Positions 1 through 6,418 of a stretch of 64,000 bases of DNA are shown piece after piece. Numbering within the stretch: position 1 is the stretch's first letter; every line of letters begins with the position of its first letter. This DNA comes from Clostridiales bacterium (GTDB taxonomy: Bacteria > Bacillota > Clostridia > Saccharofermentanales > Saccharofermentanaceae): assembly GCA_017510605.1 (NCBI GenBank), contig JAFWMQ010000017.1, positions 1-64,000 of the forward strand, in the 5' to 3' direction. Both the position numbers and the translations under genes were made by a program. The notes under the pieces are model-generated. The model was given only the letters and a program-made list of their open reading frames with translations, was not told the DNA's origin and ran no database searches.

Positions 1-1
1 A

Positions 2-424
2 AAAGATCTCATGATCCATACTCTTTCCGTTGAGCTTATGATCACACTTGCGAGAGCGATTAGAGGCGAGTGGGAAGAGAGTCTTCGTGTTAAGAACGGC
101 AAGGCGAAGGAACTTGTAGCTATTGCAAAGCAGTATATGGATGAGAGCTTTGATCAGGGCATTACCGTATCGGAGGCAGCTGCATATGTTTTCTTAAGCC
201 AGGGATATTTCACACGTGCGTTCAGGGATGACACCGGAATAAGCCCAATGAACTATCTGATGAAGAAGAGGATAGAGAAGGCATGTAAGCTCCTCCAGAA
301 TAACGAGATCAAGGTGTCCGCGATATCCCTGCAGTCAGGTTTCTCATCGCCGCAGAGATTTAATGTCGCGTTCAGAAAACAGATGGGCATGACACCTATG
401 GAATACAGGAAAAAATATCTTTAA
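2..424 (+). CDS. AraC-family transcriptional regulator, C-terminal part (5' truncated by the window edge)
   Basis: The reading frame is open from the first bases, so the gene almost certainly begins upstream and only its C-terminal DNA-binding part is visible. The last ~100 residues form the double helix-turn-helix of AraC/XylS proteins: a first HTH around [20 protein letters not shown] and the family signature near the end ([30 protein letters not shown]). The C-terminal end is complete. The missing N-terminus could be a sugar-sensing cupin, a response-regulator receiver or another sensor, which cannot be told here. Only 23 bases separate it from folE, so co-transcription is possible, but nothing links it to folate control. 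Confidence 0.85.
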   Translation, partial: KDLMIHTLSVELMITLARAIRGEWEESLRVKNGKAKELVAIAKQYMDESFDQGITVSEAAAYVFLSQGYFTRAFRDDTGISPMNYLMKKRIEKACKLLQNNEIKVSAISLQSGFSSPQRFNVAFRKQMGMTPMEYRKKYL

Positions 425-447
425 GGATAAGCGAGGATAGGAAAGAA

Positions 448-1071
448 ATGTACGATTATGCAAATGACAATTCAATACCCGAGGAGAGCCGCAGGAATAT
501 GGATCTCCCGAAGATTGAGAATGCCGTAAGGGATATATTGGAGGCTATCGGTGAAGATCCTGACAGGGAAGGTCTTCAGGAGACACCGCAGAGAGTTGCC
601 AGAATGTATGCGGAGGTTTTCGCAGGACTTCACAGAGATATCAGCAAGGACATCAAGGTCTTCCACGGCGAAGGCAACGACGAGATGATACTGATAGGCG
701 ATATTCCTTTCTATTCGATGTGTGAGCATCATCTGCTGCCTTTCCACGGCAAGGCTCATGTTGTGTATATTCCGAGAGATGGTAAGATCTTCGGTCTTTC
801 AAAGGTTGCAAGAATTGTGGATACGCTTTCAAGAAAGCCTCAGCTTCAGGAGCGCCTTACATCTGAGATCGCTGATGCCATAGAGCAGGCGGTTGATGCA
901 AGATCGGTATGTGTTGTCCTTGAAGCAGAGCATCTCTGTATGACCATGAGAGGCATCAGAAAACCCGGTTCCAAAACGGTTACATCTGCCATGCGCGGAG
1001 GCTGCAGATCTGATCTGAGGACAAGAAATGAAGCGTTGGCATTGATCAACAGACAACGTTCGGGGGTCTGA
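448..1071 (+). CDS. folE: GTP cyclohydrolase I (FolE)
   Basis: Cytosolic zinc enzyme that converts GTP to 7,8-dihydroneopterin triphosphate, the first step of folate synthesis. At 207 aa it has the usual length of type IB enzymes. Visible family motifs: [19 protein letters not shown] near residue 35; the zinc/substrate block [12 protein letters not shown] near 90; [10 protein letters not shown]; and the C-terminal HLCMTMRGI block carrying the second zinc Cys. The ATG at 448 follows a purine-rich stretch (GGATAGGAAAG). It is the first gene of a folE-folP-folBK cluster. Oddly, the stop codon TGA lies inside a GGGGTCTGACCCC palindrome, so the last two codons (Gly, Val) are supplied by the repeat. 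Confidence 0.97.
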   Translation: MYDYANDNSIPEESRRNMDLPKIENAVRDILEAIGEDPDREGLQETPQRVARMYAEVFAGLHRDISKDIKVFHGEGNDEMILIGDIPFYSMCEHHLLPFHGKAHVVYIPRDGKIFGLSKVARIVDTLSRKPQLQERLTSEIADAIEQAVDARSVCVVLEAEHLCMTMRGIRKPGSKTVTSAMRGGCRSDLRTRNEALALINRQRSGV

Positions 1072-1104
1072 CCCCATCAATGATTTTTTATGGGGTCTGA
1101 CCCC
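1063..1104. repeat. Two copies of the palindrome GGGGTCTGACCCC flanking the folE/folP junction
   Basis: The 13-bp sequence GGGGTCTGACCCC is present at 1063-1075 and again, identically, at 1092-1104, separated by 16 AT-rich bases. It is an inverted repeat (GGGGTC / GACCCC around one T). The first copy contains the folE stop codon and the second ends just before the folP ribosome site. A further near-complete copy lies at 42349-42361, so this is a dispersed element. Palindromes of this kind are known as targets of REP-associated tyrosine transposases; no such gene lies in this window. Confidence 0.8.
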
Positions 1105-1112
1105 GGAAAGAG

Positions 1113-1997
1113 ATGAAAATGAATGCTACGGACGGAAGATTCAGCGGAATATATAAGTGCGGATTAAGAAGCCTTGATATGGGCAAGAAAACGCTCATTA
1201 TGGGCATACTTAATCTGACACCGGATTCATTCTCCGATGGCGGAAGATTTAACGATAAGGAAGCCGCAGTAGACAGATGCGCCGTTATGATCAAAGAAGG
1301 CGCCGACTGCATCGACATAGGTGCTGAAGCAACAGGTCCCAACGCAGTTCCTGTTACTGCCGAAGAAGAGCTTGAGAGGCTTATGCCGTCACTTGAAGCG
1401 ATCAGGAACCGCTTTGACATCCCGATCTCGATAGATACTTTTAAGCCTGAAGTCGCAAAGCAGGCCATAACTGCAGGCTGCGATATCATCAATGACATCA
1501 CAGGCTTTAAAGGTGATCCGGAAATGGCTAAGATCGTTGCCGACAGCGGTGTCGGCTGCGTTCTGATGTTTAACTGCAGGACAAACGGAGATAATTTCCC
1601 TGCATTTGAACCTATAAGCAGACGCGCTGTAAGAGAGCTTACCGAGAGCGTTGAGACCGCCCGGAAAGCAGGCATCCCCGACAACATGATAATGACCGAT
1701 CCGGGAATAGGCTTCGGTACTACAAGGGCGCAGGATGCTGAGCTTACTGCATCATTGCTCTCATTGGGACTTCAGGGAAAGCATCCCGTTCTTTATGCGG
1801 CTTCAAGGAAACGTTTTACGAGGCTGTTTGCGGGCGGGGACCAGGCGCTCGAAGCCCAGCTCGACTATGCTACCGCAGGTCTTTCTTTTACCGCTGCATC
1901 GATCGGTGCTTCGATGGTAAGAGTTCATAATGTCGCAGCTTCGAGAGCAGCATTGGACAGCTTTGACAGCACGTTCTACTGTTTCGCGAACATGTGA
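1113..1997 (+). CDS. folP: Dihydropteroate synthase (divergent FolP)
   Basis: TIM-barrel enzyme expected to join 6-hydroxymethyl-dihydropterin diphosphate with p-aminobenzoate. The pterin-site signature GILNLTPDSFSDGG (about residue 31), IDTFKPEV, IINDI, DPGIGFG, SRKRF and RVHNV are in the normal order, and 294 aa is a normal length. Several usually invariant residues differ. The block ESTRPG, whose Arg contacts the diphosphate in E. coli FolP (Arg63), reads EATGPN. The Lys after GFG is Thr, and the Asp of RVHDV is Asn. The start is ATG 1113, or possibly ATG 1119, which has the better distance to GGAAAG at 1105-1110. Position between folE and folBK supports a folate role, but activity needs proof. 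Confidence 0.88.
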   Translation: MKMNATDGRFSGIYKCGLRSLDMGKKTLIMGILNLTPDSFSDGGRFNDKEAAVDRCAVMIKEGADCIDIGAEATGPNAVPVTAEEELERLMPSLEAIRNRFDIPISIDTFKPEVAKQAITAGCDIINDITGFKGDPEMAKIVADSGVGCVLMFNCRTNGDNFPAFEPISRRAVRELTESVETARKAGIPDNMIMTDPGIGFGTTRAQDAELTASLLSLGLQGKHPVLYAASRKRFTRLFAGGDQALEAQLDYATAGLSFTAASIGASMVRVHNVAASRAALDSFDSTFYCFANM

Positions 1998-2018
1998 TTT
2001 TCGAAAGGATAAAGGAAA

Positions 2019-2828
2019 TTGGATAAGATCACTCTCTCAAAAATGGAATTTGAAGGACATACCGGTTGTCTTGATTTCGAAAAGACAGACGGCCAGAAAT
2101 TCATCATCTCATTGGAAATATTCATTGACAGGATCAGAGGCTGTTATACAGATGATCTCTCTGATACTGCCGACTACGCAAAGATCTATGGATTAACAAA
2201 AGAGATCGTGTCTGAAGATAAAGGCAATCTCATCGAATGTCTTGCCCAGAAGATCGCAGACGGAGTGTTGAAGTCGGATAACAGGATCGATAAGGTGCAG
2301 GTTACGGTATCAAAGCCCGAAGCTCCCGTAAAAGGTATTTTCGAGACCATGGAGGTCACGATAGAAAGACGCCGCAAGGAATTCGTTATCCTTTCTTTAG
2401 GAAGTAATCTTGGAGACAGGGAAGCAAATATCATTGCAGCAGAAGAGGCTCTGAAAAAACTTCCCGGTGTGGAAGATATCAAGTGTGCTTCGATCTATGA
2501 GACTGAGCCCGTAGGGCTTGAAGAACAGCCGTATTTCCTCAATACATGCATAGGCTTTTATACTGATATCGGGCCCTTTGAACTTCTTGATAAGATCCAT
2601 GTTATCGAGAATGATCTCCTTCGTACAAGAGATGTTCACTGGGGTCCCAGAACGATCGATATCGATATCATTTTCTATGGAGACAGAGTGATAATGAGAC
2701 CGGAACTTACGATACCGCATCCCAGATGGCATTTAAGATCGTTTGTCACGGTCCCTTTAAGAGAGATCAAAGATGTAGGGACAGATCATCCTGATGATAA
2801 AGAAGTGTCCCTATATCGGAAGCGTTGA
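2019..2828 (+). CDS. folK: FolB-FolK fusion: dihydroneopterin aldolase / HPPK
   Basis: A bifunctional cytosolic folate enzyme. Residues 1 to ~118 are a dihydroneopterin aldolase (FolB) domain: an opening MDKITLSKMEFEGHTG, the ADYAKIY segment with the active-site Tyr region, and VSKPEAPVKG near its end. Residues ~125-269 are 6-hydroxymethyl-7,8-dihydropterin pyrophosphokinase: SLGSNLGDRE, the YETEPVG segment, and the signature WGPRTIDIDII with the Mg-binding aspartates. The start is a TTG at 2019, preceded by AAAGGAT and AAAGGAA; no ATG is available before the conserved N-terminus. It follows folP by 21 bases and completes the pterin branch from GTP to dihydropteroate in three genes. FolB-FolK fusions are common in clostridia. 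Confidence 0.94.
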   Translation: MDKITLSKMEFEGHTGCLDFEKTDGQKFIISLEIFIDRIRGCYTDDLSDTADYAKIYGLTKEIVSEDKGNLIECLAQKIADGVLKSDNRIDKVQVTVSKPEAPVKGIFETMEVTIERRRKEFVILSLGSNLGDREANIIAAEEALKKLPGVEDIKCASIYETEPVGLEEQPYFLNTCIGFYTDIGPFELLDKIHVIENDLLRTRDVHWGPRTIDIDIIFYGDRVIMRPELTIPHPRWHLRSFVTVPLREIKDVGTDHPDDKEVSLYRKR

Positions 2829-2831
2829 TAA

Positions 2832-2860
2832 TTGAGTTATAAGATTTCAAAGTTTATAAT
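2832..2860 (+). promoter_or_regulatory. Predicted sigma-A promoter for the 2894-5908 operon
   Basis: A -35 box TTGAGT (2832-2837), a 17-base spacer and a consensus -10 box TATAAT (2855-2860) lie just after folBK and 34 bases before the next start codon. It probably starts transcription of the basic protein, tmk, holB and ricT. Confidence 0.65.
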
Positions 2861-2893
2861 TAGGCACGTCATTTAGAACAGATGGAGGATTTT

Positions 2894-3397
2894 ATGTCAG
2901 AGAATAATTCGGGCGCCGGTGTTCAGAATCAGGATAACCGCAACAACGAACAGAATAAAGATAAGCGCCAGAGATTTGATCCGTCAAAGCAGGATGCGAA
3001 CAGAAACAGAAACCGCAACCAGAATTACAGAAGGAAGAATAACGGTCAGAGGCAGGGCCAGAACCAGACTCAGGGCGGAAACGATAATAAGAAGCGCGAG
3101 AACGCAGAATCACAGCAGCCTGAGAATAAAAACCGTGAGCGCAATTCTGACAGACAGAATAACCGTGAGAGAAGAAATAATTCCAAGCGTGAACAGAACC
3201 AGGGTAATGACAAGAGAAACCAGCAGTTCCAGAATGAGCGCAAGCCCAAGAATAAGCGTTCCAGAGAGATAGATGAAGAAGTTGCAAAGAATGTCAAGAA
3301 GGTTGAGACCATCGATGACATCAGAAGCGACAACGCAAGAATTACAAAGGAGATATATCTTGAGATCGCATCTCTCAAGAATATTAATCTCAACTGA
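2894..3397 (+). CDS. Low-complexity Asn/Arg/Gln/Lys-rich basic protein, unknown function
   Basis: A 167-aa protein that is almost wholly disordered. Residues ~1-120 consist of N, R, Q, K and E with no hydrophobic core; only the last ~45 residues (REIDEEVAKNVKKVETIDDI onward) look able to fold into amphipathic helices. There is no signal peptide or membrane segment, so it is likely cytosolic, and its high charge suggests RNA or nucleic-acid binding; that is inference. The ATG at 2894 is chosen because GGAGG at 2884-2888 sits 5 bases before it, whereas the in-frame ATG at 2882 overlaps that site. Its TGA overlaps the tmk ATG (TGATG), so the two are translationally coupled. I do not recognise the family. 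Confidence 0.75.
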   Translation: MSENNSGAGVQNQDNRNNEQNKDKRQRFDPSKQDANRNRNRNQNYRRKNNGQRQGQNQTQGGNDNKKRENAESQQPENKNRERNSDRQNNRERRNNSKREQNQGNDKRNQQFQNERKPKNKRSREIDEEVAKNVKKVETIDDIRSDNARITKEIYLEIASLKNINLN

Positions 3398-4017
3398 TGA
3401 AGGGTATTTTTATTACTTTTGAAGGTATTGACGGTTGCGGCAAGAGCACGCAATGTGAGCTGCTTAAGGATTTCCTCAAGGACAACGATAAGGACTTTAT
3501 TTTTGTCAGGGAACCCGGCGGGACCGTTATCGGCGAGAGGATAAGAGAGATCCTTCTCGATAAGAAGAATACCCAGATGACTGCAAGAACAGAACTTCTG
3601 TTATTTGAAGCAGCAAGAGCACAGATTACGGATGAGGTTATAAAGCCCGCTTTGGAAGAAGGAAAGACCGTAATCTGCGACAGATTCTTCGATTCTTCTT
3701 CCGCATATCAGGGAATGGCCAGAGGAATGGGAATGGACTTTGTTGCAGGTCTTAATATGGCTGCAACCGGAGGCCTTAAGCCCGATATTACTTTCTTTTT
3801 CGATATCAGTGCGGAAGAGGCGCTTAAGAGGCGCGGCAAGAGGGGCGAAGCTTCTGACAGGATCGAACTTGCGGGCCTGAAGTTCCAGGAGGATGTCAGG
3901 AAAGGCTATCTGGAGCTTGCAAAGGACTCAGACGGCCGCATCGTAACTATCGATGCGACTCTAGGTATAGAAGAGATTTTCGAACAGGTTAAAGGTGCGT
4001 TGGAAGGGAAGATCTGA
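3397..4017 (+). CDS. tmk: Thymidylate kinase
   Basis: Phosphorylates dTMP to dTDP for DNA synthesis in the cytosol. The P-loop FEGIDGCGKSTQ is at residues 8-19, followed by the REPGG motif (FVREPGGTVIGERIR), the DR(F/Y) motif CDRFFDSSSAYQG, and a lid region KRRGKRGEASDRIE. Length 206 aa is typical. The start overlaps the previous stop and its own TGA overlaps the holB ATG (TGATG at 4015-4019), so translation is coupled on both sides. Pairing of tmk with holB and ricT is the usual order in Bacillota. Confidence 0.97.
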   Translation: MKGIFITFEGIDGCGKSTQCELLKDFLKDNDKDFIFVREPGGTVIGERIREILLDKKNTQMTARTELLLFEAARAQITDEVIKPALEEGKTVICDRFFDSSSAYQGMARGMGMDFVAGLNMAATGGLKPDITFFFDISAEEALKRRGKRGEASDRIELAGLKFQEDVRKGYLELAKDSDGRIVTIDATLGIEEIFEQVKGALEGKI

Positions 4018-5027
4018 TGGCGTTTTCTGCGATTACAGGACAGAAACAGATTAAGATCAGACTGGCTGCCGAAGCTCAAAGGCGCGGCAGCGGGGTATAT
4101 ATGCTTTCAGGCCCGGAAGGGACAGGGAAGAGGCTCCTTGCAGAAGAGTTTGCCAAGGCGCTTATGTGCTTTGATGCAGGCCGCGACGGAGCATGCGGAG
4201 TGTGCTCTAACTGCAAGTATTTTGATAACTTCACCACGCCTGATGTCACAAGAGTTTATGAACCATCAGATACAAAGAACGTTAAGGTTGTTTTTATCAA
4301 GGATTACGTTGTTGCAGAATCGTATCTGAAGCCTCAGTTCGCAAGAACAAAGACATTCATCATAGATTTCGATTATCTCGGTGTTGAGAGTCAGAATGCT
4401 CTTCTTAAGTCTTTGGAAGAACCTTCGAAGGATGTCGTCTTTATCCTTACGAGTTCAAACACAGATACGGTGCTTGATACTGTAATGTCCAGAGTTACCG
4501 AGATAAAGCTGGAACCTTATTCCGATGAAGAACTTGAAGAGATCGTAAAGGCAAATTGTCCTGATCTTGAAGAAACGAAGATCAGAACTGCAGTCTATAA
4601 CAGCGGCAGGATCCCGGGAAAGGCTATAAGTCTTGCGAAGGAGGATTCCGGCGTAAGTATCAGACATGAGATCAACAGCATTATGATCGCGATGCCGGAG
4701 AGTTCATATATCGATGTCCTCGAGGATTATTGTGACGTGCTGACAGGTTTTAAGGACGATTATAAGATCGTTGCTTCTTCGATACTTTTATTCCTTGATG
4801 ATGTCGGAAGGCTCGTCAATTATCCTGACTGCCGTAAGATCAACAACGAGATGGACAGGGATGCAATCGAGAGATTCGTTGCCATGAATAAACACATTGA
4901 TACACTTAAACTGGGAAGATGCAGTGAAGCGGTTAATACTTTCCTGAGGGCTCTGGAAGTAAACTCAAATTTTGATTCTTCAGCTTCCGCCATGCTTCTT
5001 CGAATACATGAGGTGCTTAAGAAATGA
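4017..5027 (+). CDS. holB: DNA polymerase III delta' subunit (HolB)
   Basis: Clamp-loader subunit that works with DnaX and HolA to load the beta sliding clamp. An AAA+ domain with a Walker A-like GPEGTGKRLLAEE at about residue 27 is followed by a four-Cys zinc module (CxxxxxxxxCGVCSNC, residues ~51-67), then QNALLKSLEEPSKDVVFILTSSNT and a sensor-1/SRC-like block ending DTVMSRV, where SRC is SRV. The 336-aa length and the C-terminal helical region fit. It overlaps tmk by one base and ricT by four (ATGA). Confidence 0.93.
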   Translation: MAFSAITGQKQIKIRLAAEAQRRGSGVYMLSGPEGTGKRLLAEEFAKALMCFDAGRDGACGVCSNCKYFDNFTTPDVTRVYEPSDTKNVKVVFIKDYVVAESYLKPQFARTKTFIIDFDYLGVESQNALLKSLEEPSKDVVFILTSSNTDTVLDTVMSRVTEIKLEPYSDEELEEIVKANCPDLEETKIRTAVYNSGRIPGKAISLAKEDSGVSIRHEINSIMIAMPESSYIDVLEDYCDVLTGFKDDYKIVASSILLFLDDVGRLVNYPDCRKINNEMDRDAIERFVAMNKHIDTLKLGRCSEAVNTFLRALEVNSNFDSSASAMLLRIHEVLKK

Positions 5028-5908
5028 AGATCGTAAACTTAAGAACGAGAGATGCAGGTGTTACACTACGTTACCGCTGCGACGGATTATCGCTTACATT
5101 AGGTGATGCCGTAATGATAGATACCGAGACCGGCGAAGAGATCGCTTTTGTTGCGCAGGAACCTTACGTGGAAAACTCCGATGAAGAGATGCCTTTTGTT
5201 AAGCGAATGGCAAGCGAAAAGGAGCTGGATAAGTATTATGATATCTGCGCTAAAGAGAAAGAGGCATTTTTCAAGTGCAAAGAACTCATTGCTGCCCGCG
5301 GTATCGATATGAATCTCGTTGACAGCGAATATTCCTTTGACATGAAGAAGCTGACATTCTATTTCACGGCTGACGGAAGAGTGGATTTCAGAGAACTTGT
5401 TAAAGATCTTGCTTATGCATTCCGCACGAGGATAGAACTCAGACAGATCGGTTCCAGAGACCAGGCAAAGCTTGTTGGCGGTATCGGCATGTGCGGAAGA
5501 GAGCTTTGCTGCTGTTCGTTCCTTAATAAATTTGCTCCTGTTAATCTTAAGCTTGCCAGAGCCCAGGGATTATCTCTTAATCCCGGCAAACTTAACGGCG
5601 CCTGCGGAAGACTTATGTGCTGTCTGCAGTTTGAGAAGGAAGCATATGATGATGCTCACAGAAGACTTCCAGAACCCGGTGCGCGCGTAAGGACCCAGGT
5701 CGGAATAGGCGTGGTTACTGATGTTAATTACATTGAGGAGACATTAAGCGTTAAGTTTGTTTCCGAGAACGAGACTGAGATCGAGAAATATTCCTGGGCT
5801 GAACTTGAAGATCTTAATCAGGATATGGCTAAGAGAAAGCCTTCAGGCGATTCAGGATTCAGGGACTATCCTGATATGAACGGTGCTTTTGATGACGATG
5901 ATGAATGA
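5024..5908 (+). CDS. ricT: PSP1-domain protein RicT (YaaT), Y-complex subunit
   Basis: Homologue of B. subtilis YaaT/RicT, which with RicA and RicF forms the Fe-S-containing Y-complex that steers RNase Y mRNA processing and affects competence, sporulation and biofilm formation. The PSP1 domain covers roughly residues 60-200. The cysteine-rich signature is obvious: GMCGRELCCCSF (~residue 150) and CGRLMCCLQFE (~190), the ligands known to hold iron-sulfur clusters in the family. The C-terminus is acidic and probably flexible. It overlaps holB by ATGA and ends the operon; no clear hairpin terminator follows. Confidence 0.94.
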   Translation: MKIVNLRTRDAGVTLRYRCDGLSLTLGDAVMIDTETGEEIAFVAQEPYVENSDEEMPFVKRMASEKELDKYYDICAKEKEAFFKCKELIAARGIDMNLVDSEYSFDMKKLTFYFTADGRVDFRELVKDLAYAFRTRIELRQIGSRDQAKLVGGIGMCGRELCCCSFLNKFAPVNLKLARAQGLSLNPGKLNGACGRLMCCLQFEKEAYDDAHRRLPEPGARVRTQVGIGVVTDVNYIEETLSVKFVSENETEIEKYSWAELEDLNQDMAKRKPSGDSGFRDYPDMNGAFDDDDE

Positions 5909-5985
5909 TTATGCATAAGAACAAATCTGAGTGAATACAATTTTTTATCGATATTTGATTTTTGGAGAATACTTACACTGGGAAC

Positions 5986-6014
5986 TTGTTGTCTTGCGTT
6001 TTTAATGAGATAAT
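5986..6014 (+). promoter_or_regulatory. Predicted promoter of the ferredoxin gene
   Basis: TTGTTG (5986-5991), a 17-base spacer and GATAAT (6009-6014), about 33 bases before the ferredoxin ATG. With the terminator at 6251 it would make a monocistronic transcript. Confidence 0.5.
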
Positions 6015-6046
6015 CAAATTACCATTTGAATAGGAGGATATTATTT

Positions 6047-6217
6047 ATGGCATATGTAATTTCTGACGCTTGCGTTTCTTGCGGAACATGCGCTGACGGT
6101 TGCCCTGTTGGAGCTATTTCCCAGGGTGATACACAGTACAACATCGATCCTGATGTTTGCGTATCCTGCGGTGCTTGCGAAGCTTCCTGCCCTACAGGCG
6201 CTATCGCTGAAGGCTGA
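6047..6217 (+). CDS. 2[4Fe-4S] ferredoxin, clostridial type
   Basis: A 56-aa low-potential electron carrier. Two classical CxxCxxCxxxCP cluster motifs are visible: CVSCGTCADGCP (residues 9-20) and CVSCGACEASCP, giving the internal two-fold symmetry of 8-Fe clostridial ferredoxins. Such proteins couple pyruvate:ferredoxin oxidoreductase, hydrogenase and Rnf, which fits an anaerobe. ATG 6047 is chosen because AGGAGGA (6032-6038) precedes it; an upstream in-frame TTG at 6026 would include the ribosome site. It has its own promoter and a strong terminator, so it is probably expressed alone and highly. Confidence 0.97.
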   Translation: MAYVISDACVSCGTCADGCPVGAISQGDTQYNIDPDVCVSCGACEASCPTGAIAEG

Positions 6218-6250
6218 TAAACGTAAGTTATCATAAGTTAGCAAATTACG

Positions 6251-6286
6251 GAGGTTGTCTCGTCAAGAGGCAGCCTCTTTGTTGTT
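6251..6286 (+). terminator. Rho-independent terminator of the ferredoxin gene
   Basis: An 11-bp stem, GAGGTTGTCTC (6251-6261) pairing with GAGGCAGCCTC (6267-6277) including two G-U pairs, a 5-base loop, and the T-rich tail TTTGTTGTT. Confidence 0.85.
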
Positions 6287-6288
6287 AT

Positions 6289-6304
6289 GAACTGTAAACA
6301 GTTC
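6289..6304. promoter_or_regulatory. Perfect 16-bp palindrome, possible operator
   Basis: GAACTGTaaACAGTTC lies directly behind the ferredoxin terminator, in the region upstream of the sensor kinase at 6419. The arms are perfect 7-mers. It could be a repressor site or chance; no matching regulator is adjacent. Confidence 0.3.
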
Positions 6305-6362
6305 TTGATTGTGTCATTATTTACTGCATTGATTAGAGTAATTCTTTAAGATATTATTATTT

Positions 6363-6387
6363 AGATATATTTGTAAGATATATTTGT
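6363..6387. repeat. Perfect 12-bp direct repeat upstream of the hybrid kinase
   Basis: AGATATATTTGT occurs at 6363-6374 and again at 6376-6387 (13-bp period), ending about 30 bases before the GTG start at 6419. It lies in the AT-rich promoter region of the kinase; a regulator-binding site is possible. Confidence 0.4.
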
Positions 6388-6418
6388 TCTTAGAGGTCTG
6401 ATGGGGGAGGAATGATTA

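Noticed and set aside
2829..2893. Riboswitch upstream of the tmk operon
   Set aside because: The space between promoter and start is about 34 bases, too short for any known riboswitch.
2892..3287. Minus-strand and other-frame ORFs over the basic protein at 2894
   Set aside because: Arise from biased codons; only the plus frame has GGAGG at the right distance and overlaps tmk in a coupled manner.
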